A DNA stretch of 64,000 nucleotides from Eucalyptus grandis (GCF_016545825.1 NC_052614.1:58287864-58351863), one strand, 5' to 3'; positions 50,280 to 62,238 are shown, counted from the first letter of the stretch. Made by a program: numbers and translations. The notes: generated by a model not told the origin, from the sequence alone.

Positions 50280-51083
50280 GGGAAAAGTGTCGGAAAAATC
50301 CTAAATCTATTGCATTCGTGGTAATTTAGTCATAAACATTTTATTGGTATCAATTTAGTCCAAAACATTTTGGCCTAGTGTCAATTCAATTCTTTTACCT
50401 AATTTTAGCTAGATATTACTAACATTAATTCTGATTAGCTTATGTGACATAGCAAGCGCTAATATGGATAACTTTAATAATATTTTTTTTTAATTTTGAA
50501 TTTATTTTTTCTTATTTTTTTCCTTCCTCTCCCTCTAGCTAGTCACTTATAGCCATTGGCTACAGGCAAGTGACATTGCCAACCTCTAGTTAACCTCACT
50601 AGCCATTGGCGAGGCTCGACCTCCCTAGATTTGGCGAGGTCATGCCTCCCCCAGCCCCTAATGAGGCTCACCTCGCCAGGGGCTACGAGGGCGGCCTTGC
50701 GCTGGGCGAGCGAGGATTGCTATCCCTAGTGAGGGCTCGAGCTTCACTAGTAGCTGGCGAGGTTGCTAAAGGAAGAGGAAAGGGGGAACAAAAGAGAAGC
50801 AAAAAATAAAAATAAATAAATAATTCGAAAAAAAAAATTGAAAGCTTTCTATGTTTACGCCTGTTGTGTCATGTAAGCAGATCAACGTCTATGTCAGCAT
50901 CTGTGTCAGCAATGTGTGGTCAAAATTAGCCGAAAAGACTAAATTAGCATTAGGTTAAAAGATATAGAACTAAATTGACATTTATTCAATAAGTTTAGGA
51001 CTAAATTGGCACTAATAAAAGGTTTACGATTAAATTGGTACCAATGCAATAGGTTTATAACTTTTTTAACACTTTTTCCATTC
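50280..51083. mobile_element. Foldback element with GC-rich core, about 800 bp
   Basis: The left arm (GGGAAAAGTGTCGGAAAAAT ... CTATTGCATTCG) mirrors the right arm (reverse complement GGAAAAAGTGTTAAAAAAG ... CTATTGCATTGG). Inner AAATTAGTC/GACTAAATT words are also inverted. A pyrimidine tract (50497-50540), a GGCGAGG-rich core (50541-50758) and a purine tract (50760-50805) occupy the centre. No coding capacity or clear target duplication. Confidence 0.65.
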
Positions 51084-51380
51084 TCACATCTAGATTTGGC
51101 CTAAAGCAAAACCCATAAGTATCATCTTACAATCTCTCGTAAAGATAGAGAAAATTTGACACTCCTTTTATGTCCTTTATTGTATTTAATATGAGATTGT
51201 GTGTGTGTATATCTTCAAAATGGGAAACTGTTTTTTTTTTTAAAGAAAATCTACTCAAGCCAGAGATAAAACAGTACATATTATTGACTTGATCCTAAAC
51301 TTTTATGTTGTGATTTGTCTGAGACTTCATAAAGCTCTCTTCAACGAGTTTGCTGTGCATGAAATAATTCAGCTGATCAA

Positions 51381-52395
51381 ATGGCAAGTATTCATCCGAA
51401 AGCAACGCTTAATCTCCCGTCTCCGACGACTTCTCATGATCGCACCGCCACTGAGCGAGAGGTCTTCATTGTGTGGATGAAGTCCATGATCATGAACGGC
51501 AAGGGATGCACCGTGTTCGACTCGAGCGACGGAATCGTTTATCGGGTAGATAACGATGATTGCAAGTGAAGCGGCGAGGTCTATTTGATGGACAGCGGAG
51601 GGAATGTTCTATTCACCATTCTTAAGGAGGTAAGAAAAGATTTACACACAAAATCAGCTCAAATTCTCTCTTCAAGTGTCGAGAGTGGGCGCTCCACGCC
51701 TTACTCTCAAAATTCCATCCCTGCTACAAAAAGTTCATAGATATGAAAAAGGTTGAGTGAAAACGAGTCAAATTGGATCGGTGTTCAACCAATCGCAGGC
51801 ATGTTTTGTTGCTCTGTGAAGAAATGTAGCTTGTTCAAGACATGGAAGGGTTATGGATCGATTGGCTCGGCGGGGAGAAGGGCGCTGTTTCAAGTCAAGA
51901 AGCCATTGAATTTTAAGAAGAGTCTCGCAGGCATGTTTTGTTGCTCTGTGAAGAAATGTAGCTTGTTCAAGACATGGAAGGGTTATGGATCGATTGGCTC
52001 GGCGGGGAGAAGGGCGCTGTTTCAAGTCAAGAAGCCATTGAATTTTAAGAAGAGTCACTGTACGAAGTCACGGTCTGGACAGACAAGAACCAACTTAGCT
52101 ACTACTTCATTCAAGGACATGGTGGTACCTCCAAGTCAGCATGCGGCATCACCAAGAAACTCAGAGGTCTCATGGCAGAGGTCTCTCTCTCTCAAAAATG
52201 GTATGAACCTGAACTCAATCTCTAGTTCGCCATTGAACAGGTTAAAGAGAAGAAATCGAGCTCGGGATTTCGCTGGGGGACGAGGTCTTGACGACAAGCG
52301 TGGAACCAGAATTCGACCACTCGCCTGCCGTGGGACTTCTCGTTGTCTCCAGCGCAGTCTGTGATACGGTAGAAGCGCGTAGAGCTCGTAGATAG
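51381..52395 (+). pseudogene. LURP-one-related (LOR, DUF567) gene, broken
   Basis: Exon 1 (51381-51629, donor GTAAGA) encodes MASIHPKATLNLPSP then FIVWMKSMIMNGKGCTVFD and YRVDN, the conserved start of plant LOR proteins, beta-barrel proteins of the tubby-like fold linked to pathogen response in one Arabidopsis member. A TGA at 51567-51569 falls after DDCK, and the frame continues after it as SGEVYLMD. The second part (from about 51825) has KCSLFKTWKGY and RALFQVKKPL, then a 132-bp in-frame duplication, a frameshift near 52055 (YEVTVWTDKNQ appears in the next frame), and a C-terminus GDEVLTTSVEPEFDHS ... VGLLVV ending at 52395. The stop and frameshift make it a pseudogene unless they are assembly errors. 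Intact LORs are about 200 aa. Confidence 0.8.
51793..52053 (+). repeat. 132-bp direct tandem duplication inside the LOR pseudogene
   Basis: TCGCAGGCATG starts at 51793 and 51925. The units are identical as read up to AAGAAGAGTC. 132 bp is 44 codons, so the reading frame is kept across the junction. Confidence 0.9.
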
Positions 52396-52792
52396 ACTGA
52401 CGGATCGATGATTCCACACGGGCTTCTGGTCTACTGACATTTTCGAAAAATCACCAGTCGCTTCTTAAAACTCACCAGCCGAATCTCGAAAAATCAGTGA
52501 TTTCAGTTCACGATGTTTCCGAATCTTCGAAGCTCATATCATACTCCCGTGTTCGAGTGTTCTTTATACATACAAGAAAGTAAGTTCGTCGATAGATAGA
52601 TTCATGAAGCAGACATTGCAGCAAAGAGCAGCACTTCAATCGAATTCGACTCAGGCTAAATGAAAGGTTTAACCTCTTCCATGATCGGCAGAGGCCAGAT
52701 CGAACAACACCTCTATACTAAAAAGGATGGCCGCCCAACTAGTGGCCCGACACGAGGAACTTCTTCTGCTGCAGCGAGCCGAGGATGGAAGC
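52396..52792. other. Short intergenic stretch
   Basis: Lies between the LOR pseudogene and the converging membrane-protein gene. It probably contains the latter's 3' UTR. Nothing else seen. Confidence 0.4.
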
Positions 52793-53419
52793 TCAGCCTT
52801 CGAAATCGGTCTTCACCCACTGCCCGTACTTGCTCTTCATCCTCTCGTCCAGCTCTTTGGCCTTGACCTCGGCAATCTTCGCCGCGTTCGCCATCGATTC
52901 CTCCTGCACCCTCGCGATCCTCATGCTCCGCTTCTTCTCCACCGCGTCCCGCTCCGCGCCCAGCCCTTGGTACTCCCTCACCCAGCAGCTGTGCACGGCG
53001 CACGTCAGCGCCAGCACCACCAGCTCCATCAGCAGCATGGCCGTCAGGACCCCGCACTCCAGCCTCGCCAGGACCTTGGCCTCCTTCGGGTCCCGCCGCG
53101 ACCCCAGCAGCGACAGGCTCGACGCTTCCTTGGTGAACAGCGCCAGGACCCCGAGCGCCTGCCCGGACAGCGCGGCGAGGAGGATCGAGACGTGGGTCAC
53201 GAAGCAGAAGCGGGCGAGGTGGGAGTAGAAGCCCACGAAGGAGGAGGCGAGCGACATGGCGGAGATCACGAGGAAGGCGAGGCCGAGCGAGGTCGGGGGC
53301 GTCCGGAGGAGGATTGTGGGAGCGAAGGACGCGGCGGAGAGGACGAAGAGGACGAAGTTCAAGCAAGAGAGGAGGAGGTTCGGGAAGGAGCAAGAGCTTC
53401 TCGACTTGACGGCGGACAT
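52793..53419 (-). CDS. Four-helix (tetraspan) membrane protein of unknown function
   Basis: One uninterrupted exon of 208 codons on the minus strand, ATG at 53419, start MSAVKSRSSCSFPN. Hydrophobic segments at about 14-37 (LLLSCLNFVLFVLSAASF), 45-68 (LAFLVISAMSLASSF), 71-97 (FVTHVSILLAALSG) and 121-146 (AMLLMELVVLALTCAV) predict four membrane helices. A Lys/Arg/Asp-rich loop (SRRDPKEAKVLARLE) comes before the fourth helix, and a charged helical tail (EKKRSMRIARVQEES ... EVKAKELDERMKSKYG) ends the protein. I recognise the general plant tetraspan layout but cannot name a family or function. Codons are strongly G/C-ending, unlike the flanking DNA, which supports real coding; the open antisense frames are a by-product of that composition. 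Confidence 0.8.
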   Translation of the reverse strand: MSAVKSRSSCSFPNLLLSCLNFVLFVLSAASFAPTILLRTPPTSLGLAFLVISAMSLASSFVGFYSHLARFCFVTHVSILLAALSGQALGVLALFTKEASSLSLLGSRRDPKEAKVLARLECGVLTAMLLMELVVLALTCAVHSCWVREYQGLGAERDAVEKKRSMRIARVQEESMANAAKIAEVKAKELDERMKSKYGQWVKTDFEG

Positions 53420-53889
53420 TTTTCCTTTCTGGAATTCGATGGGAAAGTTGGGGATTCTTTTGCTTGCTTGATTGAGAAATGGGGAATTGACGAATCTCTA
53501 TAAAGAAGATGCGAATTTCGAACGTTAAAAGGAAAGGCGGAGTTTGAAGTTCAACGGCTAGTGCGCCGAGGTTGGAGAAGGGGCCCCGCTGTTATCAGCA
53601 CTCATTTCCATCATTTCTGTCCCTCCCATGCGTTTCAAAAGCCGGAAAGAAATCACAGATTTGTTAACGAGGGCTTCCCTAACGAATAATTAGAGAAGAT
53701 TCCCAATATAAAAATATATATATATGTTAATGAGAGAAGATTTTGAGAGCTTGAGCCTTTCTCTCTCTACAAGATGACATGAGAATCGTATCAAAGACTA
53801 GAGAGAGAGAGAGAAATTTACCAGTTATTTTCGAATTATGGAAGACCATAGGGCTAGTCCCATAACGACTCACAAACATGAACCACACT
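53420..53889. other. Upstream region of the membrane-protein gene
   Basis: May hold its promoter; a weak TTTATAGAG on the minus strand lies near 53500. Also a short (GA)n near 53798. No gene seen. Confidence 0.35.
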
Positions 53890-54560
53890 GCCGCATAAAA
53901 ATCCTAGGGATATATTCATTAAAAATCCTAAAACTTGTCATTAAAGTATAATTAAGTTCAAAAACTTTCTGAAAATGCATCAAATCCTAAAATTTGTCAA
54001 ATTGATATAATTTAGTCATTCCATTAATTTCATCTAATATAATTAATGGAAAATACAAACGCGTGTTTTTTATTATTATTATTACTTCTCTCTCCTACAT
54101 GTTGCCGAAGTGGCTAAAACAATAATTATAACCCTCAAACGACGTTATTTTGATCCAAAATTAATTTTTAGTATAAATAATATTCTATTAAATAAAAAAG
54201 AGTAGTTAGCCGAGGCCATTGCTATTGCCACCCCACCATCGCTAGAAAGGTGGAGCGAAGGTTGGCTGGGGTCGCCAAGCCCAGCCAATGGCTCGCAACC
54301 CTAGCCAACCATAGGTTAGGGCTTGCAAGCCATCACCCAAATCCGGGATGAGGGTCACGGCCCTCCCCCAAACCAAGTAAGGGTCGTCGACCCTCCCCCA
54401 ATTCGAGCCAAGTGTCACAACTGATTGTGATGTTGCTGTTGCCCACCACACTTACATGAAATCATGAAACAGGATGTAATCTTTTTATAGTCGCAAAGTT
54501 TCCACAAATGGCTAAGTTAGTTCATTGTCCAATAAACAAAACCATGAAACATTCATATGA
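53890..54560. mobile_element. Decayed foldback-type repeat with GC-richer core
   Basis: The left part repeats AAAATCCTAAAACTTGTC and AAATCCTAAAATTTGTC. A core at 54185-54435 is rich in GGCTGGG/CCCAGCC and AACCCTAGCC words. The right part (54480-54545) has AT-rich matching style. Arms are too diverged to set ends. Confidence 0.35.
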
Positions 54561-54660
54561 ATAACCTCTAGGTTGGGAGAGGCACGGCGAAAACTTAATA
54601 AGTTTCTAAAAATTTTGGTAAATTGAAAAATCTAAAAAATGTAATTAGAATGTTAGGATC

Positions 54661-54693
<33 letters not shown>

Positions 54694-55012
54694 TTGCGAA
54701 AAATAACTAATTTGAAGAACATTTTCCTAAAAATATCATTTGTATCACCTACAAAATAAATGAATGAAAAATCTTTTCATTGTTTACAAAAACATTTAGA
54801 CATAAAATGTTGATGATAATGAAAATATTTTTTATTAACTAATTATTTTAAGCTATTAAATCGGTCATTTTTAAGAAAATGTTTTTCAAATCAATATTTT
54901 TTTGCGAAATAAATGGGCCTTTAGTGATATCTAATAATTGAAGCTTGTAAAGACCCTAGCGCCTAAGAGTTTTGAGTTCTATGGCCTAGTTAGGAGGTCA
55001 AGAAACATGAAG

Positions 55013-55938
55013 GGGCTGTTTGGTAACTATCCAAACAATACTCGATTTTGATTTTTTATTCCCAGGAGTAATTTTGAAACGAATCGCATTTTGTAAAATT
55101 TTTGTTCCCGGAACAAATTTCTATTTTTTGTTCGCCAAAGTAGATTTGGAACGAGAATCAAGAATATAAAAAAAAATTGATTCTTGTTACGAAAACAAAT
55201 CTAAAAATCAAAACCAACTCTTCTTCTTCTTCTTCTTCTTCTTCTTCTTCTTCTCTTTTCTTCTTTTTTATTGACTCGCCATGCGGTTCTTTGTCCGCCG
55301 CCATCCACCGCCGGTCGCCAGCAACCAGTTCGGCAAGCTCGCCGGAAGCTCACCAAGCCAGGGCGAGGTCTAGTGAGCTCACCGGAGGCAAGCCCAGCCA
55401 CCGGCGAGGCTCACCCAGCCCCACCTAGCCCCGGTGAGGCTCGCCTAGCCCCGCCTAGCCACCGACAAGCCTCGCAATTTGGAGAGGCCATGCCTCGCCG
55501 GGGGCCGGCGAGCCTCCCTAGCCCCGACGAGCCTCACCCAACCCCACCGATGGCGGAGTCGACCTCGCCCGGCCACTGACGAGGTCGGCTTGGCCATCGG
55601 CGAGGCTCGGCCCGACGAGGACCGGCGATCGGCCACTTGAAGAAGAAGAAGAAGAAGAAGAAGAAGAAGAAGAATATGAGAGAAAGGGGAAAAAAAGAAG
55701 AAGGAAAAAGTAAAATATATATATATATTTTTTTATTTAAAAATTAAAATAAATTGATTTGGAACAAAATCAATGAGTACGATACCAAACGCAATTCTAT
55801 TTTAGAATCAGAAATTTTAGATAGTTACCAAACAGTTTAAAATGTTTAGAAATTATTCCCGGGAACAAAATAAAAAAGAATCATCTTTTATCGAATCTGT
55901 TTTCGGGAACAAATTGTTATCAAACTTTAAAATTGATT
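55013..55938. mobile_element. Foldback element with (CTT)n/(GAA)n-bounded GC-rich core
   Basis: The left end GGCTGTTTGGTAACTATCC pairs with AGATAGTTACCAAACAGTTT (55818-55840). A further, weaker inverted end lies near 55925. The core (55260-55640) of GGCGAGG/CCTCGCC words is bounded by (CTT)n at about 55218-55262 and (GAA)n at about 55639-55674. Copy A at 46690-46705 lacks all of this and so shows the empty site, placing the insertion between GAGGTCAAG...CATGAA and ATTAAATGGCC. Confidence 0.7.
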
Positions 55939-56254
55939 TGAATATTAAATGGCCTTCAACATGCCTACAGTCCAAGGGGAAGACCCCTTACTTCAATGCC
56001 ATAAAGGGTCAAAGTGCTACTCGTCTTAAAAAGTCAAAATTCTTAGCACAGAGATCCAAATTCAACAGTTTTGAAAGCCCACTAGGGTCCAATGAATAAA
56101 ATTTGAAAATCACAAAATTAGTAAAATATTTCCTTTAAACGTCATAATCATATTTATTTCACATGACTAATCTAATCTAATTTGCAATTCGTTAGTGGTT
56201 GCCAGGTATAGCGTCATCACATGATAATGATATGGACACAAACGACAACAAAAT

Positions 56255-56480
56255 CTAAGACCAAACTTTTATTTGATCACCTAATCTTTTCATAAATATT
56301 TATTATAGAATTGATAGAAGAATCACCCAAATGATGGTGAAGTCATGGAAAATGACAGGCTCAGCGAAGTTTAAGACCGAACTTTTATTTGATTGCCCAA
56401 TCTTTTCTAAAAGACTTATTATAGAATTGATAGAAAAATCACCCAAATGATGGTGAAGTCATGGAAAATGATAGGCTCAT
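56255..56480 (+). repeat. 117-bp tandem duplication in copy B
   Basis: TAAGACCAAACTTTTATTTG (56255) and TAAGACCGAACTTTTATTTG (56372) begin two similar units, each ending with AATGATGGTGAAGTCATGG and an AGGCTCA. Copy A lacks this doubling. Confidence 0.85.
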
Positions 56481-56767
56481 GTAGATATTGATGGAAGTTT
56501 TTTTAGAATCAGTTTCATATGGTTGGAAATTAAATAAATGCAATCTCTTGCGTTGATCAATATGAAGGAAAGATAGCAAAGAAAGACCAAACTGAAAATC
56601 AATCTCTTTTTGTCCAATTAGTGATATTATGTTTATTGATCATGCACTTTATTGTAAAGCTTAAATTGAACATGTAACTGTAAAACTCACCATGTAGTCA
56701 CTATTTACTTTCTGTGCTTGTTTAACTATTCCTCTACGTAACTTTTACTATCATCATCATCATCATC

Positions 56768-56994
56768 TGTTGGAAGATATGATTCCTGAGATCATACTCA
56801 ATTATTGATAGATAGGAAATTATGTTTAATTTAGGATTAGAAAGATAGAGGAATATCTTTTTACCTTTATCAATTTCTTGCTTTCCTTTATTAATTCCTT
56901 GCACTGTAATTAAATACAGTTTGTACAGAACACAAAATATATTGAATATACAGAAAAGCTTCTTCCTCTCGATACTCTCCTTGGTCTTCTGACA
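56768..56994 (+). repeat. 5' LTR of the young Copia element
   Basis: Begins TGTTGGAAGATATGATTCC, ends TTGGTCTTCTGACA. Differences from the 3' LTR: T/C in CAATTATYGATAG, G/T in TTGTACAKAAC and T/C in AAAATATAYTGAA. Confidence 0.95.
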
Positions 56995-57006
56995 TGGTAT
57001 CAGAGC
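56995..57006 (+). other. Primer-binding site (initiator tRNA-Met type)
   Basis: TGGTATCAGAGC directly follows the 5' LTR, the usual Copia primer site complementary to the 3' end of initiator tRNA-Met. Confidence 0.9.
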
Positions 57007-57245
57007 ACATGCCGATCCTGGCGTAGCTTTCATTTTTTCGAATTGCCTGCATTTCTTCGTCTGTTGTTGTTGCCACTGCAGAACAAAAACAGCATTCAGC
57101 AGGAATTCTCTTTCCTTTACCCTTTGTTACCAACCTACAATTCTAAAAGAACTTCTTCATTCATTCAATCTGATTGCCTTCAAGAACTGTACCCTGCAAA
57201 ACAGTTATCAAAAGGAATTAGCCTCTCTTTAAATTTTTTTCTACA

Positions 57246-60200
57246 ATGAGTATATCAGAAGCCCCTACCATTAGAACAGATGACATACCTTCAAGGGATG
57301 CGACGCCACAGAGTACACGCAACCAAGATTCGACTGTTGTGTCGACTATGGCAGAGCAACAACTCAGCCAAAGTCAGATCCAGCCCCCACACATGCCTTG
57401 GCAGAACTTACCGGCTCAGTTCAATCTGGGGCAGCCCTCTTCGGGCCATCCATACCAGTGGATGCCATACCCATGGATCCATGGGATAAACCCACACACA
57501 TCACAGCCAGGCTACCAAGGCAATGTGCGGACCGACGGAGGCGCACCAACCAATATTGGGGCAGGCTCTACCTTCGGCCTGGAGTAGACGGGCGGATTAG
57601 GCGAATCGGGAGGAACGAATCCTTCCCCAAATTTTTTCAATGCGGGTCAAGAAAGCGGGTCGAATGTAGGGGCGAATACCTACTCGAATTTTTCACCTGG
57701 TTTTTTTCCTTACCAGATCTTTGCTGCCGGAGGACGACCGGAGCCCGACGATCCTCTCTACACGTCGAATGCCGACGGACCAGAGCTCAAGCTCATCGGT
57801 CGGCAGAATCGACGAGGCCCAAATAACTATTCGACCTGGTCGCGGAGCTCGGCGTGCCACAGTAACAAAAAAGATAAGGAAGGGTTTCTCGACGGAACCA
57901 TTCCGGTCCCAACCGATGAGCGAATGGCCCGTTTTTGGAGAAAATGCAACCAGCTCGTCAAAACCTGGATCGGAAACTGTATCACATCCGAAGTCGCAGG
58001 GGGACTCCCCCCGACGGAAGATGCGAAAGAGATGTGGGACAATATTAAAGAAAGGTATGGGAAACTAGATCAGATCAAAATTTTCTCTATAACACAGCAG
58101 ATTTCAGATCTGAAACAGGGAAATATGGGTATCGCGACGGTCTACAATAAACTGTCAGCACTGTGGAACGAATTGGAGTCGGCCGAAGAGAAGTTCGACT
58201 GGCCCGAACCCATTCTGCGACAGTACAAGACCATGCGCGAGAGAGAGAAAGCGATTAGGTTTCTCCTAATCTTGAACGAGACGTACCTTTCATTTCGGTC
58301 CCAGATTCTGACGATGGAACCCATGCCAAATATTGGCCGGATCTACCAGCTCGCCGTCCAAGAAGAAAGCCAACAGAAGACGGCGGCCTACGGAAGAGGA
58401 AGTGAGGCGATGGCTCTGGCCGCCGCCAGAGGTCATTTTCGCCCTCAACAGCGAAATGCTGGAATCACAGATAGAAAAGGGGCAAATGGGGGGTTCCGTA
58501 ACCCTAACCCTAACCTTGGAGAACAGATCGACGGCCTTGATCTGGGGGACCAATCTGACGGTCCCTATTATTCGGCAGCTGGGCCATTCTCGGCAGGCCC
58601 ACGGAACCGATTCGCTGGAGCAGACGGGCCGCGAGGAAGGGCCCAGCAGTGAGAAGTCAGTGGGTCGCGAGTTTTTCAGCCCACTGACTCAGAATTATAT
58701 GGGCCTACTTCGGCCCAAATCTTTCAGCCCAACATCAAATTTCCTTCAATTGCCAAAAATAGCCAAAAAGGAAAAGGTAAATTGTACTGCGAATTTTGCA
58801 AACGTCCGCACCATACAATTGAGAATTGTTGGAAATTACATGGGAGACCGGAGAAAAGAAAAAGGGAAATCTTCACGGGTTTTCAGTATTGGGTCACCGG
58901 CGAGAAATCAATTTCACATGAGCAGTATCAGGAGTTGATGGAGGCTTTGAAAAGGCTAGATGCATCAGATAAAGCCGGGAGTTTCACAGGTACATCTTAT
59001 CGCTTGAATTCAATCTCAAAGACTGCATGGACTATAGATTTAGGTGCCAGTGATCACATAGCCTATGATAAGGGATTTTTTTCAAAGATCAAGAAATTAT
59101 CTTTTCCTATATTAGTACAGCTTCCAAATGGAAACTCCACACAAGTTGTCATGACTGGCACTGTGACTCTTAGTCCCCTAATCACACTTCAAAATGTGCT
59201 TTATGTACCTGACTTCCAATTCAACCTCATATCAGTTAATCGAGCTTCTGAGGAAAATTCATGTCATGTTCTATTCACTCCAGATAATTGTTTCTTTCAG
59301 GCTCTTTCGACTAGCAAAATGATGGGCTTGGGTAAAGCTTATCAAGGACTCTATTTTTGGATAAATTTCCCCAGCAGTTTTAAATTATCGTTTGTTGAAT
59401 TCAATAAATCATTGTGTAACTATGTTATCAATGACAAAAATTCTCTTTATCATAAAAGATTGGGACATAGTGCCTCATTCCCTTGTCCCCACTGCCCTAT
59501 CTGCCCTTTGGCAAAACAAACACGTGCTCCTTTCCCAAATAGTAATTTCCGAGCAGATAGTGTTTTTTCACTAATCCATGCAGATGTTTGGGGGCCCTAT
59601 CATACAGAGCATCATGATGGGTCACGATTTTTCCTCACAATTGTTGATGATTTCTCTCGTGCGACATGGATATTCCTCATGCAGTCCAAGAATCAGGTTT
59701 TTTCTCACCTGAGAACTTTTCTTAGCTTATCCAAAACTCAATTTGGGAGGATAGTCCGTCGCATTAGAACTGATAATGGAAGAGAGTTTTTCAATGGTGA
59801 GTGTGCTTCCTTATTTTCACTAAATGGAATCTTGCATGAGAGCTCTTGCACTTATATACCACAGCAAAATGGTGTTGTTGAAAGGAAACATCGTCACCTC
59901 TTGGAAGTAGCACGTGCCCTCAAGTTTCAAGCGTCTATTCCTGAAAAATTTTGGAGAGATTATGTGATTACTGCAGCATATTTGATTAATCGAATGCCAT
60001 CACGGATTCTGAATGGAAAAACACCATTTGAAATGTTATATGGCAAGAAACCGAATTTGAACCATCTCAGGGTTTTTGGATGTTTATGTTATGCCACTAC
60101 AGTCGGACACAAGGATAAGATGGCACCACGTGCCAGTGAATGCGTATTCATGGGATATCCCACCTTAAAAAAGGGGTATCGGATTTATGCACCATCCACA

Positions 60201-62238
60201 GGGGAATTCTTTATCAGTAGAGATGTTGTCTTTCATGAGAATATTTTTCCTTTCCGAGCTCTTAATTCTTCACCCGAAGATGAAAAGACAAGGAATTCAA
60301 CTTTCCTATTAGAAGAAGATGTGCTTTCGGGCGACACATTTATTGCTACTCCTCTACCAAGACCAACTGGTGGATCATCTGCATTACCCGTTGAGACATC
60401 TACAAATCACTCAACTGGAGAGTCCCATGTCGAAGAATCAACACAGTTAAATGAACTCCCAGAACCAAGCCCTGCTGAAGAAGATTCTTTAATATCACAA
60501 GAACCTCTACGGCGTTCTAAACGAGCAGCTCATCCACCAGCTTGGACAAGGGATTACATTTGTGGTTCCTCGAAGTTGCCAGGTACTCGCTATCCCATAT
60601 CGTCTTACCTCTCATTTGATAGGCTATCACCAGAACATTTATGTTGCATGAGCCGCATTTCTGAAGAAAGAGAGCCGTCTAATTATAATGAGGCCAAAGA
60701 TGATCCCCGTTGGCAAAAGGCCATGGAGGCCGAGCTACATGCCCCGAACGAAAATCATACAGGATATTGTAGCATTGCCTACTCATCGCAAACCCATAGG
60801 CTGTAAATGGGTTTACAAGATCAAATACAGGGCAGATGGTTCTGTGGAGCGATATAAGGCTAGGTTGGTGGCCAAAGGCTTCACTCAGCGAGAAGGTTTT
60901 GACTATCACGAAACCTTTTCACCTGTTGCAAAGGATGTCACTATTCGATCCTTTCTATCCGTTGCTGCTTTTCGTGACTGGTCACTGCACCAAATGGATG
61001 TGCATAACGCTTTTTTACATGGAGATCTGGATGAAGAAATCTACATGGATCTTCCACCGGGATTACGGAGACAGGGGGAGTCTAAGGTATGTCGTCTCCG
61101 TAAATCTCTTTATGAATTGAAGCAAGCCTCTAGACAATGGTATGCCAAGTTCACCAATGCTCTTATGGCGGCTGGATTCAAACAGTCCAAGTATGACTAT
61201 GCCCTATTCACCTGGACAAAAGGTATGTCATCTATTTACCTGATGATTTATGTTGATAACATACTTATCATGGGAAATGATAATTTTGCTGTAAAGAAGC
61301 TTAAAGAGTATCTGCATTCCACCTTTCATATCAAAGATTTAGGGCCACCTAAGTATTTTCTTGGAATTGAGATAGCTCATTCGGATAAGGGAATCTCTCT
61401 CAGTCAGAGGAAATTCATAATGGAAATCATATCAGAAACAGGATTATCAGGTTGTAGACCAACCATCATTCCCATTGAACAAAATGCCAAATTGACATCT
61501 GTCGAATATGATACTGGCACATCTTCCTCTTCTGATGATCCATTGTTAAAAGATCCATCGGGGTACCAGAGACTGGTAGGGAAACTCATATATCTCACTA
61601 TGACTAGGCCAGATATTTGCTATGCAGTGTAGACACTCAGCCAGTTTATGCATAGTCCGAAGCAATCTCACATGAATGCAGCCTTGAAAATTGTGAGATA
61701 TTTGAAGACATGTCCAGGGTTGGGGATACTCCTTTCTCGGAAGTGCAACATGAAGATGACAGCTTATTGCGATGCAGATTATGCCACATGCCCTATGAGT
61801 AGGAGATCCATTACTGGATTCTGCATCAAATTTGGGGAATCATTACTCTCGTGGAAAACGAAGAAGCAATCTACTGTATCTCTATCTTCAGCCGAAGCGG
61901 AGTATAGATCCATGGCCAAGACTGTCTGTGAAATAGTTTGGCTAAGGGGTTTACTTCAAGACCTCGGAGCACGAGTCGAAGGACCAACTACACTCTTTTG
62001 TGACAATGACTCGGCACTCAAACTCGCAGGTAATCCTGTATTGCATGAGAGGACAAAACACATAGAAGTTGATTGTCATTTCACTCGAGAGAAAATCCAA
62101 GAAGGAGTGATCGAAACAAAGGGCATCAGGACTTCAAAGCAACCAGCAGACATATTTACTAAGCCACTCTGTCAAAGACAACATGCATATCTTCTAAGCA
62201 AGCTTGGTGTCTTGGACATCTACAAGCCACCAGCTTGA
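57246..62238 (+). pseudogene. Copia gag-pol of the young element, inactivated by a few lesions
   Basis: From the ATG at 57246 (MSISEAPTIRTDD) one frame runs to 60806 with only two stops (57585-57587 and 58650-58652). It covers a gag domain (about 57930-58360), a CCHC knuckle (CEFCKRPHHTIENC, 58788-58830), protease (about 59020-59230) and integrase (59450-60260, with HADVWGPY, RTDNGREF and VVERKHRHLLEVA). A frameshift near 60762 shifts reverse transcriptase (60790-61500) into frame 1. A stop at 61630-61632 precedes RNase H (61740-62230, DADYAT, DNDSALKL). The protease motif reads DLGAS instead of the usual D-S/T-G, and the reverse transcriptase motif reads YVDN instead of YVDD, so this copy should not be autonomously active. 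Confidence 0.9.

Noticed and set aside
52713..53503. Large antisense and alternative-frame ORFs over the four-helix membrane protein gene
   Set aside because: Their products are Arg/Glu/His-rich without domains. The 208-codon frame has clear membrane helices and a charged tail.
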